Shown: one piece after another, positions 9,442 through 16,652 of the stretch
Position numbering within the stretch: the stretch's first letter is position 1
Layout: each line of letters starts with the position of its first letter
Assembly: GCF_000661955.1 (NCBI RefSeq)
Contig: NZ_CP007597.1
Span: forward strand, 2,770,984-2,834,983
DNA length: 64,000 nucleotides
Source of the DNA: Stenotrophomonas rhizophila
GTDB taxonomy: Bacteria; Pseudomonadota; Gammaproteobacteria; Xanthomonadales; Xanthomonadaceae
Reading direction: 5' to 3'
Made by a program: the position numbers and the translations under genes
The notes under the pieces: model-generated
Told to the model about the DNA's origin: nothing
What the model saw: the letters and a program-made list of their open reading frames with translations, nothing else
Database searches by the model: none

Positions 9442-9768
9442 TCAGCGGACCCGCCGTTCCAGCAGGTAATAGGCCAGGTTGCCCAGCCCGGTAGCGCCCA
9501 GCAACAGCGCGATCGCGCCCGGGGTCACCTCGTTGATGCCAAGCAGGTCGATCAGGCCAAAGCCCAGCGCCACCGCCACCAGCACGCTGCCCCAGTGCAG
9601 CGCCGACTGCCGGCGCTTGCTGGCGTCGCCATCAAGCAGGGAGCGCACCAACGCCTCGGACCCGTGCGCGGCGATGATCCGGCGCCGCGTACCGGCGTCG
9701 ACCACGCTCTTGATGGTGTAGACGACGCCGAGAATCAGGATGATCGGCAGGATGAGGTTGAAATCCAT
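9442..9768 (-). CDS. Small inner-membrane protein of unknown function
   Basis: 108 residues from ATG 9768 (MDFNLILPIILILG). One N-terminal membrane segment (residues 4-20) is followed by a basic cytoplasmic stretch (DAGTRRRIIAAHGSEALVRSLLDGDASKRR) and two C-terminal membrane segments (about 57-105). The layout resembles DUF6249-type proteins often found beside sigma/anti-sigma pairs, but I am not certain of the family. It is divergent from the ECF sigma gene with about 105 bp between them, which suggests joint control. Confidence 0.65.
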   Translation of the reverse strand: MDFNLILPIILILGVVYTIKSVVDAGTRRRIIAAHGSEALVRSLLDGDASKRRQSALHWGSVLVAVALGFGLIDLLGINEVTPGAIALLLGATGLGNLAYYLLERRVR

Positions 9769-9873
9769 GGAAGGCCTCGCTGTGGTGGGGGTGTGTGCAG
9801 AAGGAGATACGGTGCGGGCGGCGGCGGTTGCACCCAGCGCACTTGCAACCGATCGGCCGCAGGACGTATCCCT

Positions 9874-10479
9874 ATGGGAATGCCCGACCCCATCGCTCCC
9901 GACGACGCCGCACTGCACGCCGACCACGCGCTGGTCACCGCTGTCCTTGCCGGCGCGCCGGGTGCGTTCGAAAAGGTGGTGCGCAGCTACCAGGGCCTGT
10001 GCTGGCATATCGTGGACCGCATGGTCCGCCATCCCGACGATACCCGTGAGCTGTGCCAGGAAACCTTCCTGCGCGTGCATCAGTCACTGCACCAGTACCG
10101 TGGCGAACGCCCCTTGAAAGCATGGATCGCGCAGGTCGCCTACTCGGTGGCCAAGCGGCACCTCGAACGCCGTCGCATTCCCATCGCCGACAATGGCCCG
10201 GATGGGCAGATGCATGCCGCAGCAGAACGGGTCAGCGACGGGTTCGACCTGGAGACCCATACCAGCACGCAGGAGGACCACGCCCTGCTGCATGCCGCCA
10301 TCGAGGCACTACCGCCGCTGCAGCGCACACTGCTCACGCTCTATCATCTGGAAGAGATGCCCATCGCGGAGATCGCCAGTGTGACTGCGCTTGCCGAAGG
10401 CACCATCAAGAGTCATCTGTTTCGCAGCCGCCGGCAGCTGCGGCAGATTCTGCACGCCCGCATGGGAGTTACCGCATGA
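9874..10479 (+). CDS. ECF-type RNA polymerase sigma factor
   Basis: About 201 residues. Region 2 (LVTAVLAGAPGAFEKVVRSYQGLCWHIVDRMV, then DDTRELCQETFLRVHQSL) and region 4 (EALPPLQRTLLTLYHLEEMPIAEIASVTALAEGTIKSHLFRSRRQLRQIL) are clear, with the short linker expected of extracytoplasmic-function sigma factors. The ATG at 9874 is followed by a second in-frame ATG at 9880; an AGGA lies at 9861. The downstream anti-sigma-like gene overlaps by four bases (ATGA), the classic sigma/anti-sigma arrangement. The inducing signal is unknown; sodA and the catalase-like gene nearby make oxidative stress a reasonable guess. Confidence 0.92.
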   Translation: MGMPDPIAPDDAALHADHALVTAVLAGAPGAFEKVVRSYQGLCWHIVDRMVRHPDDTRELCQETFLRVHQSLHQYRGERPLKAWIAQVAYSVAKRHLERRRIPIADNGPDGQMHAAAERVSDGFDLETHTSTQEDHALLHAAIEALPPLQRTLLTLYHLEEMPIAEIASVTALAEGTIKSHLFRSRRQLRQILHARMGVTA

Positions 10480-10922
10480 ACCGTGATCGCATCTCCCCTG
10501 TCGATGCCGACGAATGGGCGGCACAGGAGCAAGGTCGGCTGCATGCAGGCGACGCAGCAAACGCCCGTACCAGCGCGGTGTCGGCCGACTACCGGCAGAT
10601 CGCGATGGCCCTGCGATCGTTGCCGCGCAGCGCGCCGCCACCGGACTTCACCGCCGCGGTACTGCGACAGGTCACCGTGCACGAGGCCGGGGTCGAGAAA
10701 CGCCTGGTGCCTGTGCTGATCGCCGTGCTTGTGGTGGTGAGCGCGGGCATGGTGCTGCTGTTCGGCCGGTACTGGTGGCAGCTGGTGCAGCTATACGTAG
10801 GCCACGATGGCATCCACTGGGCCGTCGCCCTGGCTGCCTGCATGCTCGCCTCGCGGCTGTGCCGGCGCTGGTTGCGTCGACCTGCCCCAACGATGGCTGA
10901 CGCGCTGCACCGGCACGCTTGA
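10476..10922 (+). CDS. Putative membrane anti-sigma factor
   Basis: 148 residues, starting at the ATG that overlaps the sigma stop codon (ATGA). The N-terminal half is soluble and polar (about 1-70, including SADYRQIAMALRSLPRSAPPPDF), followed by two membrane segments (about 75-95, LVPVLIAVLVVVSAGMVLLFG, and about 110-130). This fits a membrane-anchored anti-sigma factor holding the ECF sigma inactive. No zinc-binding HxxxCxxC motif is present, so it is not a ZAS-type anti-sigma. The call rests mainly on context and topology. Confidence 0.7.
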   Translation: MNRDRISPVDADEWAAQEQGRLHAGDAANARTSAVSADYRQIAMALRSLPRSAPPPDFTAAVLRQVTVHEAGVEKRLVPVLIAVLVVVSAGMVLLFGRYWWQLVQLYVGHDGIHWAVALAACMLASRLCRRWLRRPAPTMADALHRHA

Positions 10923-10941
10923 CCTAAACCATGCTTGAGGT
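10922..10941. promoter_or_regulatory. SoxR/MerR-type operator upstream of sodA
   Basis: ACCTAAACCATGCTTGAGGT is an inverted repeat with the 7-4-7 geometry of SoxR boxes (CCTCAAG-N4-CTTGAGG), two mismatches in the left arm. A TTGACC -35-like hexamer (10919-10924) overlaps its left end and a weak -10 (GAAGAT, 10944-10949) lies 19 bp on, the long spacer typical of MerR-family promoters. It overlaps the stop codon of the anti-sigma gene. Confidence 0.6.
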
Positions 10942-10977
10942 CCGAAGATGTCTCCTCCCCTGAAGGAGTTGTCTTCG

Positions 10978-11607
10978 ATGACCTACACCCTGCCCGCCCT
11001 GCCCTACGCCTACGACGCCCTGGAACCGCACTTTGACGCGCAGACGATGGAAATCCACCATGCGCGCCACCACCAGACCTACGTCAACAACCTCAACGCC
11101 GCGCTTGCCGACGCCGGCGTTGAACCGATGCCGGTTGAACACCTGATCGCCGATATCGAGGCGCTGCCCGACAGCGTACGCACCGCCGTGCGCAACAACG
11201 GCGGCGGGCATGCCAACCACAGCCTGTTCTGGACCGTGCTCAGCAGCAACGGGGGCAGCCCGGCCGGTGCGTTGGCGGCGGCAATCGAGCGTGACCTGGG
11301 CGGCTACGACGCCTTCAAGGACGCCTTCACCAAGGCTGCGCAGACCCGCTTCGGCAGCGGCTGGGCCTGGTTGACGCTGGGCCGCGACGGTCGCCTGCTG
11401 GTGGAAAGCAGCCCCAACCAGGACAGCCCGTTGATGGGCGCCTACGCCAACCTGTCCGGCGGCACGCCGATCCTGGGCCTGGACGTGTGGGAGCATGCCT
11501 ACTACCTGCACTACCAGAACCGCCGCCCCGACTACATCGGCGCGTTCTTCCAACTGATCGACTGGAGCGAAGTGGCACGTCGCTTCGAGGCGGCGGGCGG
11601 GCGCTGA
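10978..11607 (+). CDS. sodA: Superoxide dismutase, Mn type
   Basis: 209 residues. Metal ligands are visible in [14 protein letters not shown] (His26/His-type ligands), [10 protein letters not shown] and [18 protein letters not shown] before the second ligand and Gln in NQDSPLMG are the residues that mark manganese rather than iron enzymes. It converts superoxide to hydrogen peroxide in the cytoplasm. The ATG at 10978 follows AAGGAG by 10 nt and gives the standard N-terminus [15 protein letters not shown]. The stop codon overlaps the flavin reductase start (TGATG), and a SoxR-like operator precedes the gene. Confidence 0.95.
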   Translation: MTYTLPALPYAYDALEPHFDAQTMEIHHARHHQTYVNNLNAALADAGVEPMPVEHLIADIEALPDSVRTAVRNNGGGHANHSLFWTVLSSNGGSPAGALAAAIERDLGGYDAFKDAFTKAAQTRFGSGWAWLTLGRDGRLLVESSPNQDSPLMGAYANLSGGTPILGLDVWEHAYYLHYQNRRPDYIGAFFQLIDWSEVARRFEAAGGR

Positions 11608-12173
11608 TGCGCGTGGGCCCGGCACCTGCTGCGGCACCGGTCGTGGCCGCCGACGCGTCCGGTGCCGGGCTCGACACGGCTGCATTGCGCCATGTGTTCG
11701 GGCAGTACCCGACCGGCGTGGCGGTGGTCGCCGTGCACGGCGCGGCGGGCATGCCGGTGGCGATGACCATCAACTCGTTCACCACGCTGTCGTTGCAACC
11801 GCCGCTGGTGGCGTGGAGCATCGGCGAACGCGCCGCCGACCTGCCCATGTTCCGCGACGCGGCGTCCTTCGGCATCAGCCTGCTGTCAGCGGGGCAGGAA
11901 GCGGTGGCGCGTCACTTCGCCGACCCGCTGCGGCGTCGCACACCGGCCGCTGCGGACGTGCTCGACCTGGGGGGCGCCGCACCGCGGGTGCGCAAGGCGG
12001 TCGGCTGGCTGCTGTGCACGGTGGAGCGCAGCCTGCCACTGGGCGACCACGTGTTGATCGTGGGCCGGGTTGCGCGTTTCGAGGCGGCACCGGGCGCGGC
12101 ACTGGCCTACCACCGCAGCCGCTACACCCGTATCGATGGCCGCGCCGACGTGGATGCGTCGCCATGGACATGA
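11607..12173 (+). CDS. Flavin reductase-like FMN-binding domain protein
   Basis: 188 residues. After a short disordered N-terminus (about 1-25) it has the flavin reductase-like split-barrel: AALRHVFGQYPTGVAVVAVHG, MTINSFTTLSLQPPLVAWSIG, and SFGISLLSAGQEAVARHFA. Such enzymes reduce FMN/FAD with NAD(P)H, often for a partner monooxygenase, which is absent here. Its start overlaps the sodA stop codon by one base (TGATG), so translational coupling with sodA is likely. The 3-prime end overlaps the TPR gene by four or ten bases. Confidence 0.85.
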   Translation: MRVGPAPAAAPVVAADASGAGLDTAALRHVFGQYPTGVAVVAVHGAAGMPVAMTINSFTTLSLQPPLVAWSIGERAADLPMFRDAASFGISLLSAGQEAVARHFADPLRRRTPAAADVLDLGGAAPRVRKAVGWLLCTVERSLPLGDHVLIVGRVARFEAAPGAALAYHRSRYTRIDGRADVDASPWT

Positions 12174-12490
12174 CCGCCCTGCAGCGCATGCTCGACGCCG
12201 GTCGCGACAGTGCGCTGCTGCGCTTCAGCCTGGGCAAGGGCCTGCTGGACGCGGGCGAGCCCGCCGAGGCGGCCGCGCACCTGCAGCGCTGCGTGGCCCA
12301 GGACCCGGCCTATTCGGCGGGCTGGAAACTGCTGGGCAAGGCGTGGCTGGCCGCCGGCGATGCCGATGCGGCGGCACGGGCGTGGCAGGAAGGCATTGCC
12401 GTGGCGCAGCGCAACGGCGACAAGCAGGCCGAGAAGGAAATGGCGGTGTTCAAACGCCGCGTGGACAAGGCGACCGCCGCGCGCGGTTGA
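12164..12490 (+). CDS. TPR-repeat protein
   Basis: 106 to 108 residues with about two tetratricopeptide helices pairs: LLRFSLGKGLLDAGEPAEAAAHLQRCVAQDP and SAGWKLLGKAWLAAGDADAAARAWQEGIAVAQRNGD, followed by a basic helix. Candidate starts are ATG 12164 and ATG 12170; the latter forms an ATGA overlap with the flavin reductase stop. It probably mediates protein contacts; no partner is evident. It is the third gene of the tightly packed sodA unit. Confidence 0.8.
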   Translation: MDMTALQRMLDAGRDSALLRFSLGKGLLDAGEPAEAAAHLQRCVAQDPAYSAGWKLLGKAWLAAGDADAAARAWQEGIAVAQRNGDKQAEKEMAVFKRRVDKATAARG

Positions 12491-12496
12491 GCGCGC

Positions 12497-12928
12497 CTAC
12501 GGCAGCGGCGGTGGCGTGGGCACGCGCTGGGATACCACCAGCATGTGGCCCAGCGGCACCATCACCGGCAGCCCCAGCACGCCGACAAAGGCCAGTGCGT
12601 TGAGCCGGTTGAAGAGGCCGGCAATCAGCAACGCCCCCAGGCACAGCAATGCACCGGTGCCGGTGCACCAGCGCGCCCAGCGCGGCGCGCCGTGCAGGGT
12701 CAGGCCATCGAGCAGGAAGCCGAACGCAAGCCGCCAGAAGCCGACCAGTGCCACGCTGGCCAGCAACACGCCGACCAGCATCGGCGCGTAATCCGGGTGG
12801 CCGGTGGGGCGCGACAGCATCAGCAGGCCGAAGCCATCGAGCAGGGTGACGGGCAATGCAAACACCAGCAACTCCAGCACCAGCAAGGCCACGCCAACCC
12901 CGTTCGCCCACTGCGACTTGCCCATCAT
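12497..12928 (-). CDS. Small polytopic membrane protein, paralogue A
   Basis: 143 residues, four predicted membrane segments (about 10-35, 42-65, 85-105, 112-132). It aligns along its whole length with the next gene: GFWRLAFGFLLDGLTLHGAPRWARW against GFWRLVLGFYRAGLRLDGTPLWARV, and VGVLGLPVMVPLGHML against IGVMGVPMLLPLGHML. I do not recognise the family. Start at the first of two adjacent ATG codons (12928); it converges with the sodA unit. Confidence 0.65.
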   Translation of the reverse strand: MMGKSQWANGVGVALLVLELLVFALPVTLLDGFGLLMLSRPTGHPDYAPMLVGVLLASVALVGFWRLAFGFLLDGLTLHGAPRWARWCTGTGALLCLGALLIAGLFNRLNALAFVGVLGLPVMVPLGHMLVVSQRVPTPPPLP

Positions 12929-13011
12929 CCGCCCCCCGGCTGTAGTGCGCCGAGCATACAACGGGCCGGCTAGCCCATGTACGTGGCGGCCAGGCGGCGC
13001 GGCGCGCTTTC

Positions 13012-13443
13012 TCAGCGCACCGGTCGTTGCCGGGTGGTACGCCACGACAGGGCAAGCATGTGTCCCAGTGGCAGCAGCATCGGCACGCCCATGACCCCGA
13101 TGTAGGCCCAACCGGTGGGACGTTGGAATATGCCCACCGCCAGCCCCGCCGCGCATAGCGTCGCGCCGGCAGCGGTGCACACGCGTGCCCACAGCGGTGT
13201 CCCGTCCAGGCGCAGGCCGGCGCGATAGAACCCCAGCACCAGCCGCCAGAAGCCCATGAAGGCGATCAGGGCCACCACCACCGCCGCCCGCATCGGCACG
13301 TGGTCAGGGTGAAACGCAGGTCCCCACAACCACGCCAGCGCAAAGACGCTCAGCGCCGTCATCGGCACGGCCAGCAGTTGCAGTTCCCATGCCAGCAGCA
13401 CCACACTCAGCTGCGTTGCCCAGCCTGCCTTCTCCATCGCCAT
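13012..13443 (-). CDS. Small polytopic membrane protein, paralogue B
   Basis: 143 residues when started at ATG 13443, exactly the length of paralogue A, with GACGAGGGC just upstream; an in-frame ATG at 13455 would add four residues. Four membrane segments and the conserved GFWRL-x-LGF and PLGHML motifs make it a clear tandem duplicate of the preceding gene on the same strand, 84 bp apart. Function unknown. Confidence 0.65.
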   Translation of the reverse strand: MAMEKAGWATQLSVVLLAWELQLLAVPMTALSVFALAWLWGPAFHPDHVPMRAAVVVALIAFMGFWRLVLGFYRAGLRLDGTPLWARVCTAAGATLCAAGLAVGIFQRPTGWAYIGVMGVPMLLPLGHMLALSWRTTRQRPVR

Positions 13444-13487
13444 GCCCTCGTCCATGTGGGCAGAGGATACATCGGCGCCGAAATGCC

Positions 13488-14123
13488 TCAATCGCCCTTG
13501 CGGCGCTGCTGCTGCAGGTCGAAGCGCTGCATCGAGGCACGGATCAGCGCCTTGGCCTCGGCGGCGGTACCCCAGCCATCCAGCTGCACCGGATTGCGCC
13601 CTTCGGGCAGGTCCTTGTACACGCGGAAAAACGCTTCGATGCGCTGGCGTTCGATCAGTGGCAGGTCCTGCAGGTCGCGGATGCCGGCGTAGGTGGGGTC
13701 GAGCTTATCGGTGGGCACGCCGATGACCTTCTCGTCATGTTCGCCGTTGTCCAGCATCTTCAGGAACCCGATCGGACGGAACCGCACGATCACACCGGGA
13801 TGCAGCGGCTCGCGGGTCAGCACCAGCGCGTCGAGCGGGTCGTTGTCGCCGGCCAGCGTGCGCGGCATCGACCCGTAGTTGGCCGGGTACGCCACCGGCA
13901 TCGACTGGAAGCGGTCCACATGGACCAGGCCGTCTTCCTTGATCTCGTACTTGGTGAAACTGCCGGCCGGTATTTCCACTGCCAGGTTGGCCTCGTCCGG
14001 GGCCTCCTTGGGCTGGGCGGCCAGGAACGGGTGCAGCACGGCGTTGGTGGCGCCACCGGCACCGGCCAGCAGCAGCAAGGCGGCGGCGATGGCGGCCAGG
14101 GGCAGAACGCGTCGGGTGGTCAT
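13488..14123 (-). CDS. ppa: Exported inorganic pyrophosphatase
   Basis: 211 residues. A signal peptide (about 1-27, LPLAAIAAALLLLAGAGGATNA) precedes a family I pyrophosphatase domain: EIPAGSFTKYEI (substrate-binding), AYPANYGSMP, the metal-binding signature GDNDPLDALVL, and RIEAFFRVYKDL near the end. The family is normally cytoplasmic, so this copy probably acts in the periplasm on pyrophosphate; the neighbouring phytase and phosphatase genes suggest phosphate scavenging. Start at 14123 has GGAG six bases upstream; ATG 14138 is an alternative. A gap of only 49 bp separates it from the upstream phosphatase gene on the same strand. Confidence 0.9.
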   Translation of the reverse strand: MTTRRVLPLAAIAAALLLLAGAGGATNAVLHPFLAAQPKEAPDEANLAVEIPAGSFTKYEIKEDGLVHVDRFQSMPVAYPANYGSMPRTLAGDNDPLDALVLTREPLHPGVIVRFRPIGFLKMLDNGEHDEKVIGVPTDKLDPTYAGIRDLQDLPLIERQRIEAFFRVYKDLPEGRNPVQLDGWGTAAEAKALIRASMQRFDLQQQRRKGD

Positions 14124-14172
14124 CTTGTTCTCCAGCATCGGCCGGGCGCGTCGCAACGGCCCGGCACGGGGG

Positions 14173-15555
14173 TCATTCCCAGCAACGGTCGGCGCGGCCC
14201 TTGAGGGTCTGCGCGCGCGTGCAGTCACGGGGGGCGATGCGTCCCTGCGTCAGTTCGGTCTTGCGCTTGCGTCCATTGGCGGCACGGGTCAGTTCGAAGC
14301 CGTCATACAGCTGGCCGGTGACCGTGCGTGCTTCATAGCGCAGGTGTTTCGGGTCGATCTTCAGCACCTGGTAGAGCTGGGTGTCTTCGCCCACCGGCGC
14401 CATCGTCGCGCGCGCCTGCTCTGACAGGCGGTACTGCTTGGGACCGGCCACGGTGACCACGAACTGCGGGGTGGCGCCCTGCCCCTCGCCACGACGGCCA
14501 TAGGTGTGGTCGTGGCCCTGCAGCACCAGGTCCACCTGATGGCGGCGCACCACCGGCAGCAGCACGTCGCGTAGTTCGGCGTTCTCGCGGCCCTCGCGCG
14601 GCGAGTAGAACGGCTGGTGCAGCAGCACGATGCTCCACGGGTGCGGGTTGTTGGCCAGCACCGTGTCCAGCCATGCGGCCTGCGCCTGCGCGGTGCCCAG
14701 GTCCAGTGCCGAGGTGCCGTCGAGCACGGCGATGCGCACGCCCTGGTAGTCGAACCAGTAGGTGCTGGTGTCGGCGGCGTCCACGCCATTGCGCGGCAGC
14801 GCGAAGGTCACCGGCCAGTGCCGGCCCAGCACCCGACGCTCCTGCGGGGTGTCTTCGAACTCCTCGAAATACTCGTGGTTGCCGATGGCCGGGGCCACCG
14901 CGGTTTCCTGTGGCAGCCAGCCCGCGGCGGCGAACCACTCGCCCCACTCGCTGTCGTCCTGGCCGTCGCCGCCGCTGACCAGGTCACCGGCGAACAGGCT
15001 CAGGCGCGCATCCGGTGCGGCCTTGATGCCCGCACGCAGCACGCGCGAGACGTGGCTGAGGTTCTTGTTCTGGGTGTCGCCGAAGTACAGCAACGTCAGC
15101 GGCTGCCGGGCGGTGCCTGCGGTGCGCAGCTGGTGCCACGCGCTCCAGGTGCTGTTGCCCTGCACCCGCCAGAGATACAGCGTGTCCGGCTGCAGCCCGG
15201 CCACGTCGGCGCGATGGTAATGCGCCGTGCCGTTCTCGGTCTCCAGCGCGCGGGTGGCCGCCGTGATGCGGGTGGGCGTGCCCACGTCCGGCGAGTCACC
15301 GGCCACCACCCACTCCAGGGTTGGCGCGCTGACGGAGGCATCGGTGCGCCAGGACACGCCGAAGCCGCGCGCGGCGTCCTGCGCCGGCGAGGCCACCATG
15401 CGGTCCGGGAAACCAGTGGCCGCATAGTGGCGGTTGCCGGCGGGCACCTGGGTGTTGGGTTCGGCAGCGTTGTCCGGTGCCTTTGCGGCGGCCGGGCCGT
15501 TGCCCAGCAGCAGCGCCAACAGCAATGCCGCAGTGGTAATCGTGGCGCGCGTCAT
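14173..15555 (-). CDS. Purple-acid-phosphatase-like metallophosphoesterase
   Basis: 460 residues with a signal peptide (1-27). An N-terminal fibronectin-like domain (about 45-150, GFGVSWRTDASVSAPTLEW) is followed by a calcineurin-type phosphoesterase domain carrying the full metal set: YFGDTQ, FAGDLVSGGD, IGNHEYF, LLHQPFYS and QGHDHTYGR. It should hydrolyse phosphomonoesters in the periplasm. The ATG at 15555 overlaps the phytase-like stop codon (ATGA), so it is translationally coupled. In this context it likely removes residual phosphates from products of the adjacent phytase-like protein. Confidence 0.9.
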   Translation of the reverse strand: MTRATITTAALLLALLLGNGPAAAKAPDNAAEPNTQVPAGNRHYAATGFPDRMVASPAQDAARGFGVSWRTDASVSAPTLEWVVAGDSPDVGTPTRITAATRALETENGTAHYHRADVAGLQPDTLYLWRVQGNSTWSAWHQLRTAGTARQPLTLLYFGDTQNKNLSHVSRVLRAGIKAAPDARLSLFAGDLVSGGDGQDDSEWGEWFAAAGWLPQETAVAPAIGNHEYFEEFEDTPQERRVLGRHWPVTFALPRNGVDAADTSTYWFDYQGVRIAVLDGTSALDLGTAQAQAAWLDTVLANNPHPWSIVLLHQPFYSPREGRENAELRDVLLPVVRRHQVDLVLQGHDHTYGRRGEGQGATPQFVVTVAGPKQYRLSEQARATMAPVGEDTQLYQVLKIDPKHLRYEARTVTGQLYDGFELTRAANGRKRKTELTQGRIAPRDCTRAQTLKGRADRCWE

Positions 15556-16652
15556 GGCGCGCACTCCAGCGGCAACGACAACTGCCGGGCGACAGTGGCC
15601 CAGTCGAACGCCACCACGCCCTGGTCGTCATGCACGGCATACAGCACGCCGTGCGGGAACCGCGCAGATGCCGATTGATCCAGCCAGATGCCGTCAGTGT
15701 TGGCCACCGTGTTGCCCTGGAACGCACCGACATGCTTCAAGGTGTGGCGGTCGAACAGGTGGAACACGCTGCGCTGCTTGCCCTGTTCGGTGGTGATCCA
15801 CCAGCCGTCCTTGCCGCAGGTCTTGAGCATCACGCCTTCGGCCTGCGCCTGGAAGGCATCGCGGCCAAACGTGGTACCGGTGAAGCGGCCTTCCAGCGTG
15901 TACACCTTGATCTCGCTGGCGTAGGTTTCGTCTTCCTCGGCAATCAACAGGCGGTCGTTGGCCGGGTCGCCCCAGATCGATTCGACCACGCGCAGGGCAC
16001 CGGCATCGCTGGTGTCGCCGATGCTGCCCACCAGGGTCGCGTCCAGCGTGTTCCCCTTCATCGTGAGTGCGTAGCGGCGCACGCGCTTGTCCAGTTCGGC
16101 CAGGGGCGGCAGCACGTCATTGCCCTGCGCGTCTTCGCCGGCATCGTAGGAGTCGGTGACGTAGACGTCGTAGCCTTCGCGCTGCTTGTTCACCCACAGC
16201 CCATAGGGCTTGCGCAGGTCGGCGGCGGCGAACACCCCCAGCGGGGTGAAATCGGGCAGGTGCAGCACCTGCACGCGGTGGTTGTCGCGCTCCACCACCA
16301 GCACCAGGTCGTCGATCACGGCGATGCCGTTGGGGCGGTCGAACTGACCCGGGGCGGTGCCCTGGCTGCCCACGTCACGCAGGTGCGCGCCGGTCTGGCC
16401 GTCATAGACCACCAGCTTGTGGGTGGTCTTGGCGGTGGCGATCAGCCACTGCTTGCCGTCGGGGGCGGTCCAGCTGGCCGGCGAGTCGATGTTGTCGGCC
16501 GGAGTCATCGGGGTAAGGAAGGCTTCGGCCACCGTGGCCACCGAACGCGTTGCAGCCGCGCCGGCCGGCGCATCGGCCGCCGGGCCGGATGCCGCCTTGC
16601 ACGCCGCCAGCAGGGCCAGGCTCACCACCGCCACGGCATGACGTGCGCGCAT
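15552..16652 (-). CDS. Phytase-like beta-propeller lipoprotein
   Basis: 366 residues. A lipobox LLAAC near residue 18 predicts lipid anchoring. The rest is a propeller with repeated blades: GKQWLIATAKTTHKLVVYDG, RPNGIAVIDDLVLVVERDNH, GYDVYVTDSYDAG, ESIWGDPANDRLLIAEEDE, VYTLEGRFTG and GWWITTEQGKQRSVFHLFD. The acidic, DE-rich loops and blade order resemble beta-propeller (3-)phytases, calcium-dependent enzymes that release phosphate from phytate. Its one-base overlap (TGATG) with the TonB receptor upstream and ATGA overlap with the phosphatase downstream support a phosphate-ester uptake unit. Assignment as phytase is by motif pattern and context only. Confidence 0.7.
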   Translation of the reverse strand: MRARHAVAVVSLALLAACKAASGPAADAPAGAAATRSVATVAEAFLTPMTPADNIDSPASWTAPDGKQWLIATAKTTHKLVVYDGQTGAHLRDVGSQGTAPGQFDRPNGIAVIDDLVLVVERDNHRVQVLHLPDFTPLGVFAAADLRKPYGLWVNKQREGYDVYVTDSYDAGEDAQGNDVLPPLAELDKRVRRYALTMKGNTLDATLVGSIGDTSDAGALRVVESIWGDPANDRLLIAEEDETYASEIKVYTLEGRFTGTTFGRDAFQAQAEGVMLKTCGKDGWWITTEQGKQRSVFHLFDRHTLKHVGAFQGNTVANTDGIWLDQSASARFPHGVLYAVHDDQGVVAFDWATVARQLSLPLECAP

